From NCBI GenBank assembly GCA_900770705.1, contig CAAGLF010000109.1:1-33641 (forward strand): a stretch of DNA of 33,641 nt, in the 5' to 3' direction. Origin of the DNA: Bacteroidaceae bacterium. GTDB taxonomy: Bacteria; Bacteroidota; Bacteroidia; Bacteroidales; Bacteroidaceae. Below the pieces are notes generated by a model. The model was not told the origin of the DNA. It searched no databases and saw only the letters and a list, made by a program, of their open reading frames with translations. A program made the position numbers and the translations under genes. This document shows positions 7,222-15,118 of this stretch, one piece after another; positions within the stretch are counted from its first letter, which is position 1; each line of letters opens with the position of its first letter.

Positions 7222-8748
7222 ATGAAAAACTCTTTTGTCCCGGTCGTTGCGTTAGCCTTGGCCTTGTCGGCGGGAACGCTCTGTGCCGAAGATGTGGCGA
7301 AGTTCCCTTCTGAAAAATCTCTTACCGCAGGGTCGGCTCTGGCAGCTGCCCCTCAGGTGGACGTGGCTACGCAGGTGTTCTCCCTGCCCGGCGTGCGCTT
7401 TATGCAGAAAGTGCGTGTACACGACTCTTTGGCCGAGGTCAGCGTCAGCGGCTTGCCCAAAGGCTTGCGTTGGAACGCTGCCCGAACGCTGATAGAAGGC
7501 GTGGTGAAGAAGGAGGGTAGCTATTATTACGACTTACACGTAGTGACACCGCAGGCACGGGTCGACACGACCATTTTGCTCACTGTCAGCAAGGACCTGC
7601 AGCAGCCTACGCCTATGATGGGCTGGCTGTCGTGGAATGTCTTCGAGTGGGAAATCGACGAAGCCAAGGTGAAGGAAGTGGCAGCGGCGTGGGAGCGCTA
7701 TGGACTCTTCAAGGCGGGCTACCGCTACCTCTGTCTCGACGACCTGTGGCATGCCAAGTCCCGCGAGGAGGGTACTGGGAAACCCCGCTTCGATGCCGAA
7801 AAGTTCCCCTCCGGCCTCAAGGCTCTGGCTGATCACGTGCATGCCAAGGGGCTCAAGTTCGGCATTTATTCCGATGCCGCGCCCTACACGTGTGCCGGTG
7901 CGTTCGGTTCGCTCGGTTACGAGGCCGTCGATGCCAGGCAATACGCCGAGTGGGGCTTCGACCTCCTGAAGTACGACTATTGCCACGCTCCCGAAGATGT
8001 CGAGACCGCCATCGTGCGCTATACCGAGATGGGCGATGCCCTGAAGGCTTCGGGCCGCGACATCCTGTTCTATGTCTGCGAGTGGGGTGCCCGCAGTCCG
8101 TGGCTGTGGGGAGCCCGCACGGGTGGTTCCTGCTGGCGCTGCACCTACGATACCCGCGACTGCTGGTGCGGCCAGCCCGGCGGCATTGGCGTGCTCCAGA
8201 GTATAGAGGGAATGCGCGACATCTGGCCGTGGTCTGGCCCCAACCGTTTCAACGATGCCGATATGCTGTGCGTTGGCCTCCACGGTACGGGCAAGTCGAG
8301 CAACGCGCTGACCAAGGGCAAGCCCGGAATGACGCAGACGGAGTACCGCACGCAGTTCTCCCTGTGGTGTATGTGGTCCTCCCCGCTGATGCTTTCGTTC
8401 GACCTGCGCAACATCAGCAACGACGACCTGGCCATCATCACCAATGCCGAGCTGATAGCCCTCGATCAGGACCCCTTGGGACAGCAGGCCGAGTACCTCG
8501 GCGAGCAGGGCGGTGTGCAACTCTATGCCAAGGACCTCGCCAATGGAGATGTGGCCGTGGCCGTTGTGAATGTAGGCGATGCCAGCGCCCGTTACACCAT
8601 CGATTTCTCCAAGGTGCCCGCCCTCTCGGCTAAGCAGGTCTATCGTATGCGCGACCTCTGGCAGCACGTCGACCTCGGCCGCGTACGGGGCTCGCACGAG
8701 GGGCAGCTGGCTGCTCACGAGACGCATGTGTTCCGCCTGAGCAAGTAG
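7222..8748 (+). CDS. Secreted GH27 alpha-galactosidase
   Basis: Glycoside hydrolase family 27 enzyme that removes terminal alpha-galactosyl residues. The 508-aa protein has a signal peptide (about 1-22), an N-terminal Ig-like putative substrate-side domain (about 40-125, 'SLPGVRFMQKVRVHDSLAEV'), a TIM barrel starting near 'PMMGWLSWNVF' (about 132) and a C-terminal beta-domain. The expected catalytic residues are visible: nucleophile D252 in K-Y-D-Y-C and acid/base D310 in W-R-C-T-Y-D. The metal-free active-site segment 'YRYLCLDDLWH' is also present. GH27 enzymes cleave by a retaining mechanism. It follows the SusCD operon and probably processes its glycan (galactomannan or raffinose-type sugars). 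Alpha-N-acetylgalactosaminidase activity, also found in GH27, cannot be excluded. Confidence 0.93.
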   Translation: MKNSFVPVVALALALSAGTLCAEDVAKFPSEKSLTAGSALAAAPQVDVATQVFSLPGVRFMQKVRVHDSLAEVSVSGLPKGLRWNAARTLIEGVVKKEGSYYYDLHVVTPQARVDTTILLTVSKDLQQPTPMMGWLSWNVFEWEIDEAKVKEVAAAWERYGLFKAGYRYLCLDDLWHAKSREEGTGKPRFDAEKFPSGLKALADHVHAKGLKFGIYSDAAPYTCAGAFGSLGYEAVDARQYAEWGFDLLKYDYCHAPEDVETAIVRYTEMGDALKASGRDILFYVCEWGARSPWLWGARTGGSCWRCTYDTRDCWCGQPGGIGVLQSIEGMRDIWPWSGPNRFNDADMLCVGLHGTGKSSNALTKGKPGMTQTEYRTQFSLWCMWSSPLMLSFDLRNISNDDLAIITNAELIALDQDPLGQQAEYLGEQGGVQLYAKDLANGDVAVAVVNVGDASARYTIDFSKVPALSAKQVYRMRDLWQHVDLGRVRGSHEGQLAAHETHVFRLSK

Positions 8749-8781
8749 ACAATCTCTCCGGTCTGTATCGCACGTACGCGC

Positions 8782-8842
8782 AACTTCTGCGGCGAAAGAA
8801 AAAATTATCTCCGTTGTAATTTTTTCTTTCGCCGCAGAAGTT
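8782..8842. terminator. Long perfect palindrome after GH27 (terminator / intergenic palindromic element)
   Basis: Two perfectly complementary 26-base arms (8782-8807 and 8817-8842) enclose a 9-base loop, followed by TTTCC. The arms carry CTGCGGCGAAAGAAAAAATT-type sequence. It lies 33 bp after the alpha-galactosidase stop and can terminate transcription. Similar sequence reappears at 13545-13617. Confidence 0.85.
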
Positions 8843-8991
8843 TTTCCTATCTCCGAGCTACGTTTGCGGCGTATTGTTCCGGATTCTCTCCCCACCGCCC
8901 GTATCCGTATGTATTATTATTGAAAATCAACAATTTGTATATGTTTGTTTTCCCAGTAACGATGCTCTTGTTAAATTTCCTTGTAGAAAAG

Positions 8992-9006
8992 TGGGGAATT
9001 GTGGGG
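8992..9006 (+). promoter_or_regulatory. Probable MraZ operator (two TGGGG repeats)
   Basis: TGGGG at 8992-8996 and 9002-9006 are separated by five bases. This is the TGGGN-N5-TGGGN arrangement described for MraZ boxes, for which E. coli has three repeats. Only two are seen here. They lie just upstream of the -7 element of mraZ, a position from which bound MraZ would block RNA polymerase. Confidence 0.7.
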
Positions 9007-9015
9007 ATTAATTTG

Positions 9016-9023
9016 TACTTTTG
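9016..9023 (+). promoter_or_regulatory. -7 promoter element of the dcw operon
   Basis: TACTTTTG fits TAnnTTTG. It lies 18 bases before the mraZ ATG at 9042, so the 5' UTR would be only about 10 nt. A TTG codon within this element is a possible alternative start (9021) but is better explained as the promoter. Confidence 0.65.
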
Positions 9024-9041
9024 CCACGAAGTAGCCTCCTT

Positions 9042-9506
9042 ATGACATTCACCGGAACTATAGAAGCCCGCGTCGACGCAAAAGGCCGCGTCTTTTTCCC
9101 TGCACAGTTTCGCAAGCAACTCGCAGCAGGGACGGAGCGGTTTGTCTTGGCGCGTGATGTGTTCCAGCCCTGTCTGGTGGTCTATCCTTATGCCGTGTGG
9201 CAGGCAGAAGTAGCTGCACTTTCGGCCCGTCTCAACCGTTGGGACCGCACGCAGGCGATGATTTTGCGCCAGTTTCAGTGCGATGTTGAAGTCTTCGAAC
9301 TCGACGCTTCCGGCCGCTTCCTCATCCCGCGCCGTTACCTTGCCGCTGCTGAAATCGGGCAGGACGTCCGCTTCATCGGGCTGGGTGACCGCCTGGAGTT
9401 GTGGAGTGTGGTGCAGGCGGAGGCCGCCTTTATGCCGCCAGCCGACTTTGCTCAGGCTCTCGAGGCGGCACTGCGCCCCTCCGGTCGTGAGCACAAGGGG
9501 GAATAA
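9042..9506 (+). CDS. mraZ: MraZ, DNA-binding repressor of the dcw cluster
   Basis: 154-aa MraZ, the transcription factor that heads the division/cell-wall cluster and represses it. The start at ATG 9042 gives MTFTGTIEARVDAKGR, the classic MraZ N-terminus with the D-x-K-G-R motif. The second AbrB-like half carries the matching motif 'ELDASGRFLIP'. Starting at the upstream TTG (9021) would place the promoter inside the gene and is rejected. Two TGGGG repeats upstream suggest autoregulation. rsmH follows after 59 bp. Confidence 0.93.
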   Translation: MTFTGTIEARVDAKGRVFFPAQFRKQLAAGTERFVLARDVFQPCLVVYPYAVWQAEVAALSARLNRWDRTQAMILRQFQCDVEVFELDASGRFLIPRRYLAAAEIGQDVRFIGLGDRLELWSVVQAEAAFMPPADFAQALEAALRPSGREHKGE

Positions 9507-9565
9507 CGCCACGCGCATTCAGCTTTTCCTATGTATCCCGGCCTCTTGGAGGCTTTCCGAACAGT

Positions 9566-10528
9566 ATGAGTAAACTGCAAACCTCCACAGTCACCGTGGC
9601 ACCCGGTTATCACGTGCCGGTGTTGCTTGCCGAAAGCGTGGACGGGCTGGCTGTCCGCCCAGGGGGCATCTATGTCGATGCTACATTCGGTGGCGGCGGC
9701 CACAGCCGCGAAATACTTCGGCGGCTGGAAGGAAGCGGACGGCTCTTCGGCTTCGATCAGGATGCCGATGCAGAATCCAATATCCCGCCCGCCGAGCCCT
9801 GCTTCACCTTTGTGCGCAGCAATTTCCGCTATCTGAGCAACTGGTTGCGCTATTATGAGGTGGACGGGGTGGATGGTATTCTGGCCGACCTTGGCGTCTC
9901 TTCCCACCACTTCGATGCTGAAAACCGCGGCTTCAGCTTCCGCTACGATGCACCGCTCGATATGCGTATGAATGCCAGGGCAGGTGAGACCGCGGCCGAC
10001 GTGCTGGCCGGCTACGAGGAAGAGCGTCTGGCCGACCTTTTCTACCTGTACGGAGAGCTGAAGAACGCCCGGAAAATAGCTGCCGCCATCGTCCGTGCGC
10101 GCCGGCAACGCGACTTGCGCACCGTCAGCGACCTGACGGAGGCGGTAAGCCCCCTGCTCGGCCGTGAACGGGAGAAGAAGGACTTGGCCAAGGTGTTCCA
10201 GGCACTCCGTATCGAGGTGAACCACGAGATGGACGCGTTGCGCGATTTGCTCGATGCCGCCCTGCGGGCCCTCAGGCCCGGCGGCAGGCTTTCCGTCCTT
10301 ACCTACCATTCCCTCGAAGACCGCATCGTGAAGAACTATATCCGCTCTGGCAATGCAGAGGGGCGCGTGGAGCAAGACTTCTTCGGCAGAAGGCACTGCC
10401 CGTTGCGGGCCGTGGGAGGTTCCAAGCCGCTGGTACCCTCGCCTGAGGAACAGACACGCAATCCCCGGAGCCGTAGTGCCAAACTGAGGGTGGCCGAAAA
10501 AGTGGCCGACCTGTCGGAACAAGAATAA
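9566..10528 (+). CDS. rsmH: 16S rRNA (cytosine-N4)-methyltransferase RsmH
   Basis: 320-aa SAM-dependent methyltransferase (MraW/RsmH) that methylates C1402 of 16S rRNA. Visible family motifs are 'HVPVLLAESVDGL' at the N-terminus, the SAM-binding 'YVDATFGGGGHSREIL', 'DGILADLGVSSHHFD' and the C-terminal 'LSVLTYHSLEDRIVKNY'. The length is normal. It occupies the standard second position of the dcw cluster, and the next gene starts 13 bp after its stop. Confidence 0.96.
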   Translation: MSKLQTSTVTVAPGYHVPVLLAESVDGLAVRPGGIYVDATFGGGGHSREILRRLEGSGRLFGFDQDADAESNIPPAEPCFTFVRSNFRYLSNWLRYYEVDGVDGILADLGVSSHHFDAENRGFSFRYDAPLDMRMNARAGETAADVLAGYEEERLADLFYLYGELKNARKIAAAIVRARRQRDLRTVSDLTEAVSPLLGREREKKDLAKVFQALRIEVNHEMDALRDLLDAALRALRPGGRLSVLTYHSLEDRIVKNYIRSGNAEGRVEQDFFGRRHCPLRAVGGSKPLVPSPEEQTRNPRSRSAKLRVAEKVADLSEQE

Positions 10529-10541
10529 CGATATACGAGAT

Positions 10542-11012
10542 ATGGCAGAAAAAGAACTGAATACAGTCGATTCTCCCGCCACGAAAACCTCGCCCGGGGT
10601 TGCCGGTGAGACAAAGGCCCGCAAGGCGGAACGCCGGTGGCGCGCCATGCTGACCGAACTGACCCGTACGGAAGACGATGACGAAGAAGACGAGCAGCCC
10701 ATCGACCTTTCCATCAAGGGAATTGTGGGCGGCGAGTTCTTTGCCAGCCGTTCGTTCCGCAAAATGATTGGTTACATCCTCTTTGTGACCCTGCTGACCA
10801 TCTTCTATGTGAGCAACCGCTATGCCTGCCAGCAGGAAATCATTGAAGGGCGCAATCTCGTCAACAAGTTGGTGGATCGGCGCTACAAGGCGCTCACCCG
10901 CTCTTCCGAACTCAAGGAAAATACCCGCAGAAGCGTCATTGAACAACGCCTAAGCGACAGTACGCTGCACACTCCCAATACACCGATCTATATATTGCCG
11001 TCCAACGACTGA
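10542..11012 (+). CDS. FtsL-like cell-division membrane protein
   Basis: 156-aa single-pass inner-membrane protein in the position of ftsL. It has a charged N-terminal cytoplasmic part with an acidic run (TRTEDDDEEDEQ, about 45-56), one transmembrane segment (about 80-97, 'MIGYILFVTLLTIFYVS') and a short periplasmic region with coiled-coil potential (about 100-135). This matches the Bacteroidetes FtsL-like family, which is longer at the N-terminus than E. coli FtsL. In other bacteria FtsL works with FtsB/FtsQ to activate FtsW-FtsI. The assignment rests on topology, a few recalled family features and gene order. Confidence 0.8.
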   Translation: MAEKELNTVDSPATKTSPGVAGETKARKAERRWRAMLTELTRTEDDDEEDEQPIDLSIKGIVGGEFFASRSFRKMIGYILFVTLLTIFYVSNRYACQQEIIEGRNLVNKLVDRRYKALTRSSELKENTRRSVIEQRLSDSTLHTPNTPIYILPSND

Positions 11013-11046
11013 CACGGTCGGCACTTCTATCTCTCCAGACTGACGT

Positions 11047-13542
11047 ATGCAACAGAAACATCCGGATAACGAAAAAGTCAGAGCCAGAGTACGGTTGAAT
11101 TTCTCCCTCGCCGTCACCCTGCTCTCCCTGCTCTGCGTTTGTGTCGTGGCAAAGGCGCTCTATACGATGACACTCAAGAGAGACTTCTGGCTGGAGGTAA
11201 GGGACAACAACAAGCAGGTAGACCTCGTGTTGAAGCCCCAGCGCGGAAATATCCTCGCAGTCGGAGGAGAAGTGCTGGCAGCCTCTATTCCGGAATTCGT
11301 GATGTATATGGACTTTATGACCTGGGAGAAGGAAGACAAGCGGGCCTTGAATGACCAACTGCGGCGTGATACACTGCTGTTCGGCAGCTATGCGCGCGAA
11401 CTTTGGCGTGGCCGGCCCCGGCCCACAAAGTACGACAGCGCCAAGATGGCCCGCCTCACCGAGAACCGCCTCGACACCATTTGCCAGGGCATGCATCGCA
11501 TATTTCCGGATATCGATCCGGTGAAGTTTCGCGCTTATCTGAAGAAAGGACGCCACAAGCAGAGCCACAGTTGGCCTCTCTATACGGCGGAAGTGCTCTA
11601 TGACAGCGTACAGCACCGCCGCCGCCGGAAGAGGGAGAACGCCCGCGTGACGTACATCCAATATGCGGCCGTCAAGGAGCTACCCGTATTCCGCAATTCG
11701 GCCGGTTATGGCGGCTTTCGTGTCGACACGATTCAGGTGCGCAAGAATCCGTATGGTTCGCTGGCCCGAAGAGTGGTCGGGAAGTTCGAGGATACGGCGC
11801 GCTATGGCATAGAGAGAACCTTTGATACCTTGCTGGCGGGAAAACCGGGCAAGTATCATATAGTGAAGGTGATGGGCGACCGCATTAAGGAGGTGGACTA
11901 TCCCGCCCAGGACGGCTATGACGTACAGACCACCATCGATGTAAATTTCCAGGATATCTGTGAGAAAGCCCTCAAGGACAAGTTGGTGGAACTGCAGGCC
12001 GACGAGGGCGTTTGTCTGCTGATGGAAGTGGCTACGGGCGACATCAAGGCGATGACTTCCTTCGACAGGAATCCCGATGGCTCCTACTCTGACAATCGTC
12101 CGGCCGCCGTCTCCAATCTCTATGAGCCGGGTTCCGTTTTTAAACCGATGTCCTTCCTGGTCGCGCTCGACGATGGAAAAATATCTATGACCGACCGAGT
12201 GGATGTGGGCAATGGTATCTATACCATGCACAAGCGCCAGATGCGCGATCACAACTGGCGGAATGGAGTGGGGTATGGCGTACTGACCGTGCCGGAGGTA
12301 CTGATGTTCAGTTCCAATATCGGCGTAAGTCTGCTGATTGACCGGAAATACGGCCAGAATCCGGAGCAATTCATCCGGGGATTGGACAGAATTGGCGTTA
12401 CCGAGGACTTGCGTCTGCCGCTCGACCATTATCACAAACCTTATATCCGCCGCCCGGAAAGCAAGTACTGGTCGAAGACCTCCCTGCCGTGGCTGAGCAT
12501 TGGCTATGAATCGCAGTTGCCGCCCGTTTCTACGTTGAGCTTCTACAATGGTGTGGCCAACAACGGCAAGATGATGAAGCCGCGTCTTGTGAAGGCCCTG
12601 CTCAAGGATGGAGAGGTGGTCAGGGAGTACCCCGTGTCGGTATTGCGCGAACAGATGGCCAAGCCCGAGGCCGTGAAGAATATCCAGGAGTGCCTGTATC
12701 GCGTGGTGCACGGCGGACTGGGCAAGAAGGCCGGTTCACCGCGCTTCCCCGTATCCGGAAAGACCGGAACGGCACAGGTTTGGACGAGTGCCGGTAAATC
12801 GCAGCTCTATCTCGTCTCCTTTGCTGGCTATTTCCCCTCCAATGCTCCGAAATACTCCTGTATTGTCTGCATAAAGAAGTGCTATCCCGCCAGTGGTGGC
12901 GGCCATTGTGGTCCCGTGTTCAAGCGGGTGGCCGAAACGATTATGGCACAAGAGTATAAGGCCGACTTCAAGGAAGCCCGCGACACGGTGCACAGCATAT
13001 TGCCCGTGGTCAACCGCGGTAATGTGGCGGCCGGCCGACAGGTACTTGAAGAGTTGGGCGTCAGGTTCGACGCCTCCTTCAGTAGTGACCAGGAGTCGGT
13101 GGTGTGGGGCGTCGCTGCCCCAGCAAACAACCTGGTCAGCCTGCGGGCCGAAGGCGCCGAGCCTGGCACAGTGCCCGATGTGCGCAACTATGGTTTGCGT
13201 GATGCTCTGTTCAGATTGGAGCGACTGGGACTTCGTGTCAAGGTGCAGGGCGTGGGGCGTGTATCCCGGCAGAGTCTGGCTCCCGGCTATGTCTTTAAGG
13301 CCGGCGAGACCATCGAACTGCAATTGACCGACAAGCGCCTGAAGAAGGATGAGTGGAAGGAAGACAGCCTGCTGCTGCCACAGCCCAAGCCTTCATCCCC
13401 GAAATCCTCTCCCTCTCCCTCAGACTCTACCGGCCAGCCTGCAGCGGCCTCTGCCAATGCCCCGAAAGCACCGATGAAACCATCGAAAAAAGCAAAGCAG
13501 ACGGCTCTGCTCGCCGTGATGCCTAAGAGGGAGAAAGTATAG
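11047..13542 (+). CDS. ftsI: FtsI / penicillin-binding protein 3-type transpeptidase with PASTA domain
   Basis: 831-aa class B penicillin-binding protein that crosslinks septal peptidoglycan. It has a short cytoplasmic tail and transmembrane anchor (about 15-40), a PBP dimerisation domain (about 55-290) and a transpeptidase domain with S363-x-x-K366 (YEPGSVFKP), S422-S423-N424 and K572-T573-G574. A PASTA domain (about 708-760, 'TVPDVRNYGLRDALFRL') is followed by a Ser/Pro/Lys-rich tail of about 60 residues. The tail makes the protein longer than usual Bacteroidetes FtsI (about 700 aa). It lies between the FtsL-like gene and murE, as expected. Confidence 0.95.
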   Translation: MQQKHPDNEKVRARVRLNFSLAVTLLSLLCVCVVAKALYTMTLKRDFWLEVRDNNKQVDLVLKPQRGNILAVGGEVLAASIPEFVMYMDFMTWEKEDKRALNDQLRRDTLLFGSYARELWRGRPRPTKYDSAKMARLTENRLDTICQGMHRIFPDIDPVKFRAYLKKGRHKQSHSWPLYTAEVLYDSVQHRRRRKRENARVTYIQYAAVKELPVFRNSAGYGGFRVDTIQVRKNPYGSLARRVVGKFEDTARYGIERTFDTLLAGKPGKYHIVKVMGDRIKEVDYPAQDGYDVQTTIDVNFQDICEKALKDKLVELQADEGVCLLMEVATGDIKAMTSFDRNPDGSYSDNRPAAVSNLYEPGSVFKPMSFLVALDDGKISMTDRVDVGNGIYTMHKRQMRDHNWRNGVGYGVLTVPEVLMFSSNIGVSLLIDRKYGQNPEQFIRGLDRIGVTEDLRLPLDHYHKPYIRRPESKYWSKTSLPWLSIGYESQLPPVSTLSFYNGVANNGKMMKPRLVKALLKDGEVVREYPVSVLREQMAKPEAVKNIQECLYRVVHGGLGKKAGSPRFPVSGKTGTAQVWTSAGKSQLYLVSFAGYFPSNAPKYSCIVCIKKCYPASGGGHCGPVFKRVAETIMAQEYKADFKEARDTVHSILPVVNRGNVAAGRQVLEELGVRFDASFSSDQESVVWGVAAPANNLVSLRAEGAEPGTVPDVRNYGLRDALFRLERLGLRVKVQGVGRVSRQSLAPGYVFKAGETIELQLTDKRLKKDEWKEDSLLLPQPKPSSPKSSPSPSDSTGQPAAASANAPKAPMKPSKKAKQTALLAVMPKREKV

Positions 13543-13544
13543 CG

Positions 13545-13617
13545 GCAGAAATAAAAACTTTCGCGGCGAAAAGAGAAACTACTGCCGAGGAAAAACTTTC
13601 TTTCGCCGACCTTCGAA
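13545..13617. repeat. Imperfect intergenic palindromes between ftsI and murE
   Basis: The gap contains GCGGCAGAAAT, CGCGGCGAAAAG, CTACTGCCGAG and CTTTCTTTCGCCG in order. CGGCAG pairs with CTGCCG, and CGGCGAAA with TTTCGCCG, giving two interleaved imperfect hairpins. The pieces resemble those of the hairpins at 8782-8842 and 21221-21279. An mRNA processing or partial attenuation role within the operon is possible. Confidence 0.55.
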
Positions 13618-13638
13618 ATTCTCTAAAGCACAATAGAT

Positions 13639-15099
13639 ATGAAACTCTCCGATGTACTTGGAAAAGTTAGTCCCGTCGAGGTGCGAGGCAGCTTGGAAGT
13701 CGAGATTTCCGGCGTGGAAATCGATTCCCGCAGGGTGAAACCCGGCAGTTTGTTCGTGGCTGTGAAAGGTACGCAGGCCGATGGCCACGCCTATGTGTCC
13801 AAGGCGGTGGCTCAGGGAGCTGCTGCCGTTGTCGTTTGTGAACCGATAGCCGAATCTTCCGATGAAACCGTCACTTTTGTGCGCGTTGAAGATACGGAGG
13901 ATGCCCAGGGGAAGATAGCCACCACCTTTTATGGTGACCCGACCAGCCGCCTGAAACTGGTCGGGGTGACGGGGACGAATGGCAAGACGACCATTGCTAC
14001 ACTCCTCTATCATCTGTTCCGAGGCTTTGGATACAAGTGCGGACTTTGCTCTACGGTAGCCAATTACATCGACGGCGAGGAGATACCTACCGAACATACC
14101 ACTCCCGACCCCGTCACGCTCAACCGTCTGCTGGGAGAGATGGCAGACAGGGGGTGTGAGTACGCCTTTATGGAATGCTCTTCCCACGCCATTCATCAGA
14201 AGCGTATAGGCGGGCTGCGGTTTGCCGGTGGCATCTTCACCAATCTTACCCGTGATCATCTCGACTACCACAAGACGTTCGAGAACTACCGCGATGCGAA
14301 GAAGTTGTTCTTCGACAATCTGCCGAAAGACGCCTTCGCCATTACCAATGTCGACGACAGGAATGGCCTGATAATGACGCAGAATACACAGGCAGCCGTG
14401 CGTACCTATTCCACGCGCTCTGCCGCCGACTTCAAGGGCCGGATTCTCGAAGAGAGTATCGAGGGAATGCTGTTGGATATCAATGGAAAGGAAGTTTCTG
14501 TGCGCTTCGTGGGCCGCTTCAACGTGTCCAACCTGCTGGCCGTATACGGAGCAGCCGTGATGATGGGACACACGCCCGACGAAGTGCTGCGCGTGTTGTC
14601 GACGCTACACCCCGTCAACGGACGTTTCGAGGCCATCCGCTCGCCAAAGGGCTTTGCCGCCATCGTGGACTATGCACATACGCCCGACGCGCTGGCCAAT
14701 GTGCTCTCTTCTATCGGCGAAATCGTTCGTGGAAAGGGGCATATCATCACAGTGTGTGGCGCTGGCGGCAACCGCGACAAGGGTAAGCGTCCGCTGATGG
14801 CGCAGGAAGCTGCCAATCGCTCCGACCGCGTAATCATCACCAGCGACAACCCGCGTTTTGAGGAGCCGCAGGCCATCGTCGATGATATGCTGGCCGGTCT
14901 TGACGAACAGCAGATGCAGAAGACCATCGCCATCGTAGATAGACGGGAAGCCATACGTGCTGCTGCGATGATGGCACAGCCCGGCGATGTGATACTGGTG
15001 GCAGGCAAGGGACACGAGCCCTATCAGGAAGTCAAGGGCGTGAAACACCATTTTGACGACCACGAGGAAATACGCAGAGCCTTCGGATTGGATAAATAA
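13639..15099 (+). CDS. murE: UDP-MurNAc-L-Ala-D-Glu: meso-diaminopimelate ligase MurE
   Basis: 486-aa Mur ligase that adds the third amino acid of the peptidoglycan stem in the cytoplasm. The three-domain layout is intact: N-terminal UDP-binding domain ('IDSRRVKPGSLFVAVKG'), central ATPase domain with G-T-N-G-K116-T-T, and C-terminal domain with 'DNPR' (403-406), the motif that selects meso-diaminopimelate rather than lysine. It lies 96 bp after ftsI, across a gap with palindromic elements. mraY starts 19 bp after its stop. Confidence 0.96.
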   Translation: MKLSDVLGKVSPVEVRGSLEVEISGVEIDSRRVKPGSLFVAVKGTQADGHAYVSKAVAQGAAAVVVCEPIAESSDETVTFVRVEDTEDAQGKIATTFYGDPTSRLKLVGVTGTNGKTTIATLLYHLFRGFGYKCGLCSTVANYIDGEEIPTEHTTPDPVTLNRLLGEMADRGCEYAFMECSSHAIHQKRIGGLRFAGGIFTNLTRDHLDYHKTFENYRDAKKLFFDNLPKDAFAITNVDDRNGLIMTQNTQAAVRTYSTRSAADFKGRILEESIEGMLLDINGKEVSVRFVGRFNVSNLLAVYGAAVMMGHTPDEVLRVLSTLHPVNGRFEAIRSPKGFAAIVDYAHTPDALANVLSSIGEIVRGKGHIITVCGAGGNRDKGKRPLMAQEAANRSDRVIITSDNPRFEEPQAIVDDMLAGLDEQQMQKTIAIVDRREAIRAAAMMAQPGDVILVAGKGHEPYQEVKGVKHHFDDHEEIRRAFGLDK

Positions 15100-15118
15100 T
15101 CGTTAGTCAGTATTCGTT

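Noticed and set aside
9021..9041. Seven-codon N-terminal extension of MraZ from TTG
   Set aside because: The TTG is part of the -7 promoter element, and ATG 9042 gives the family-standard N-terminus.
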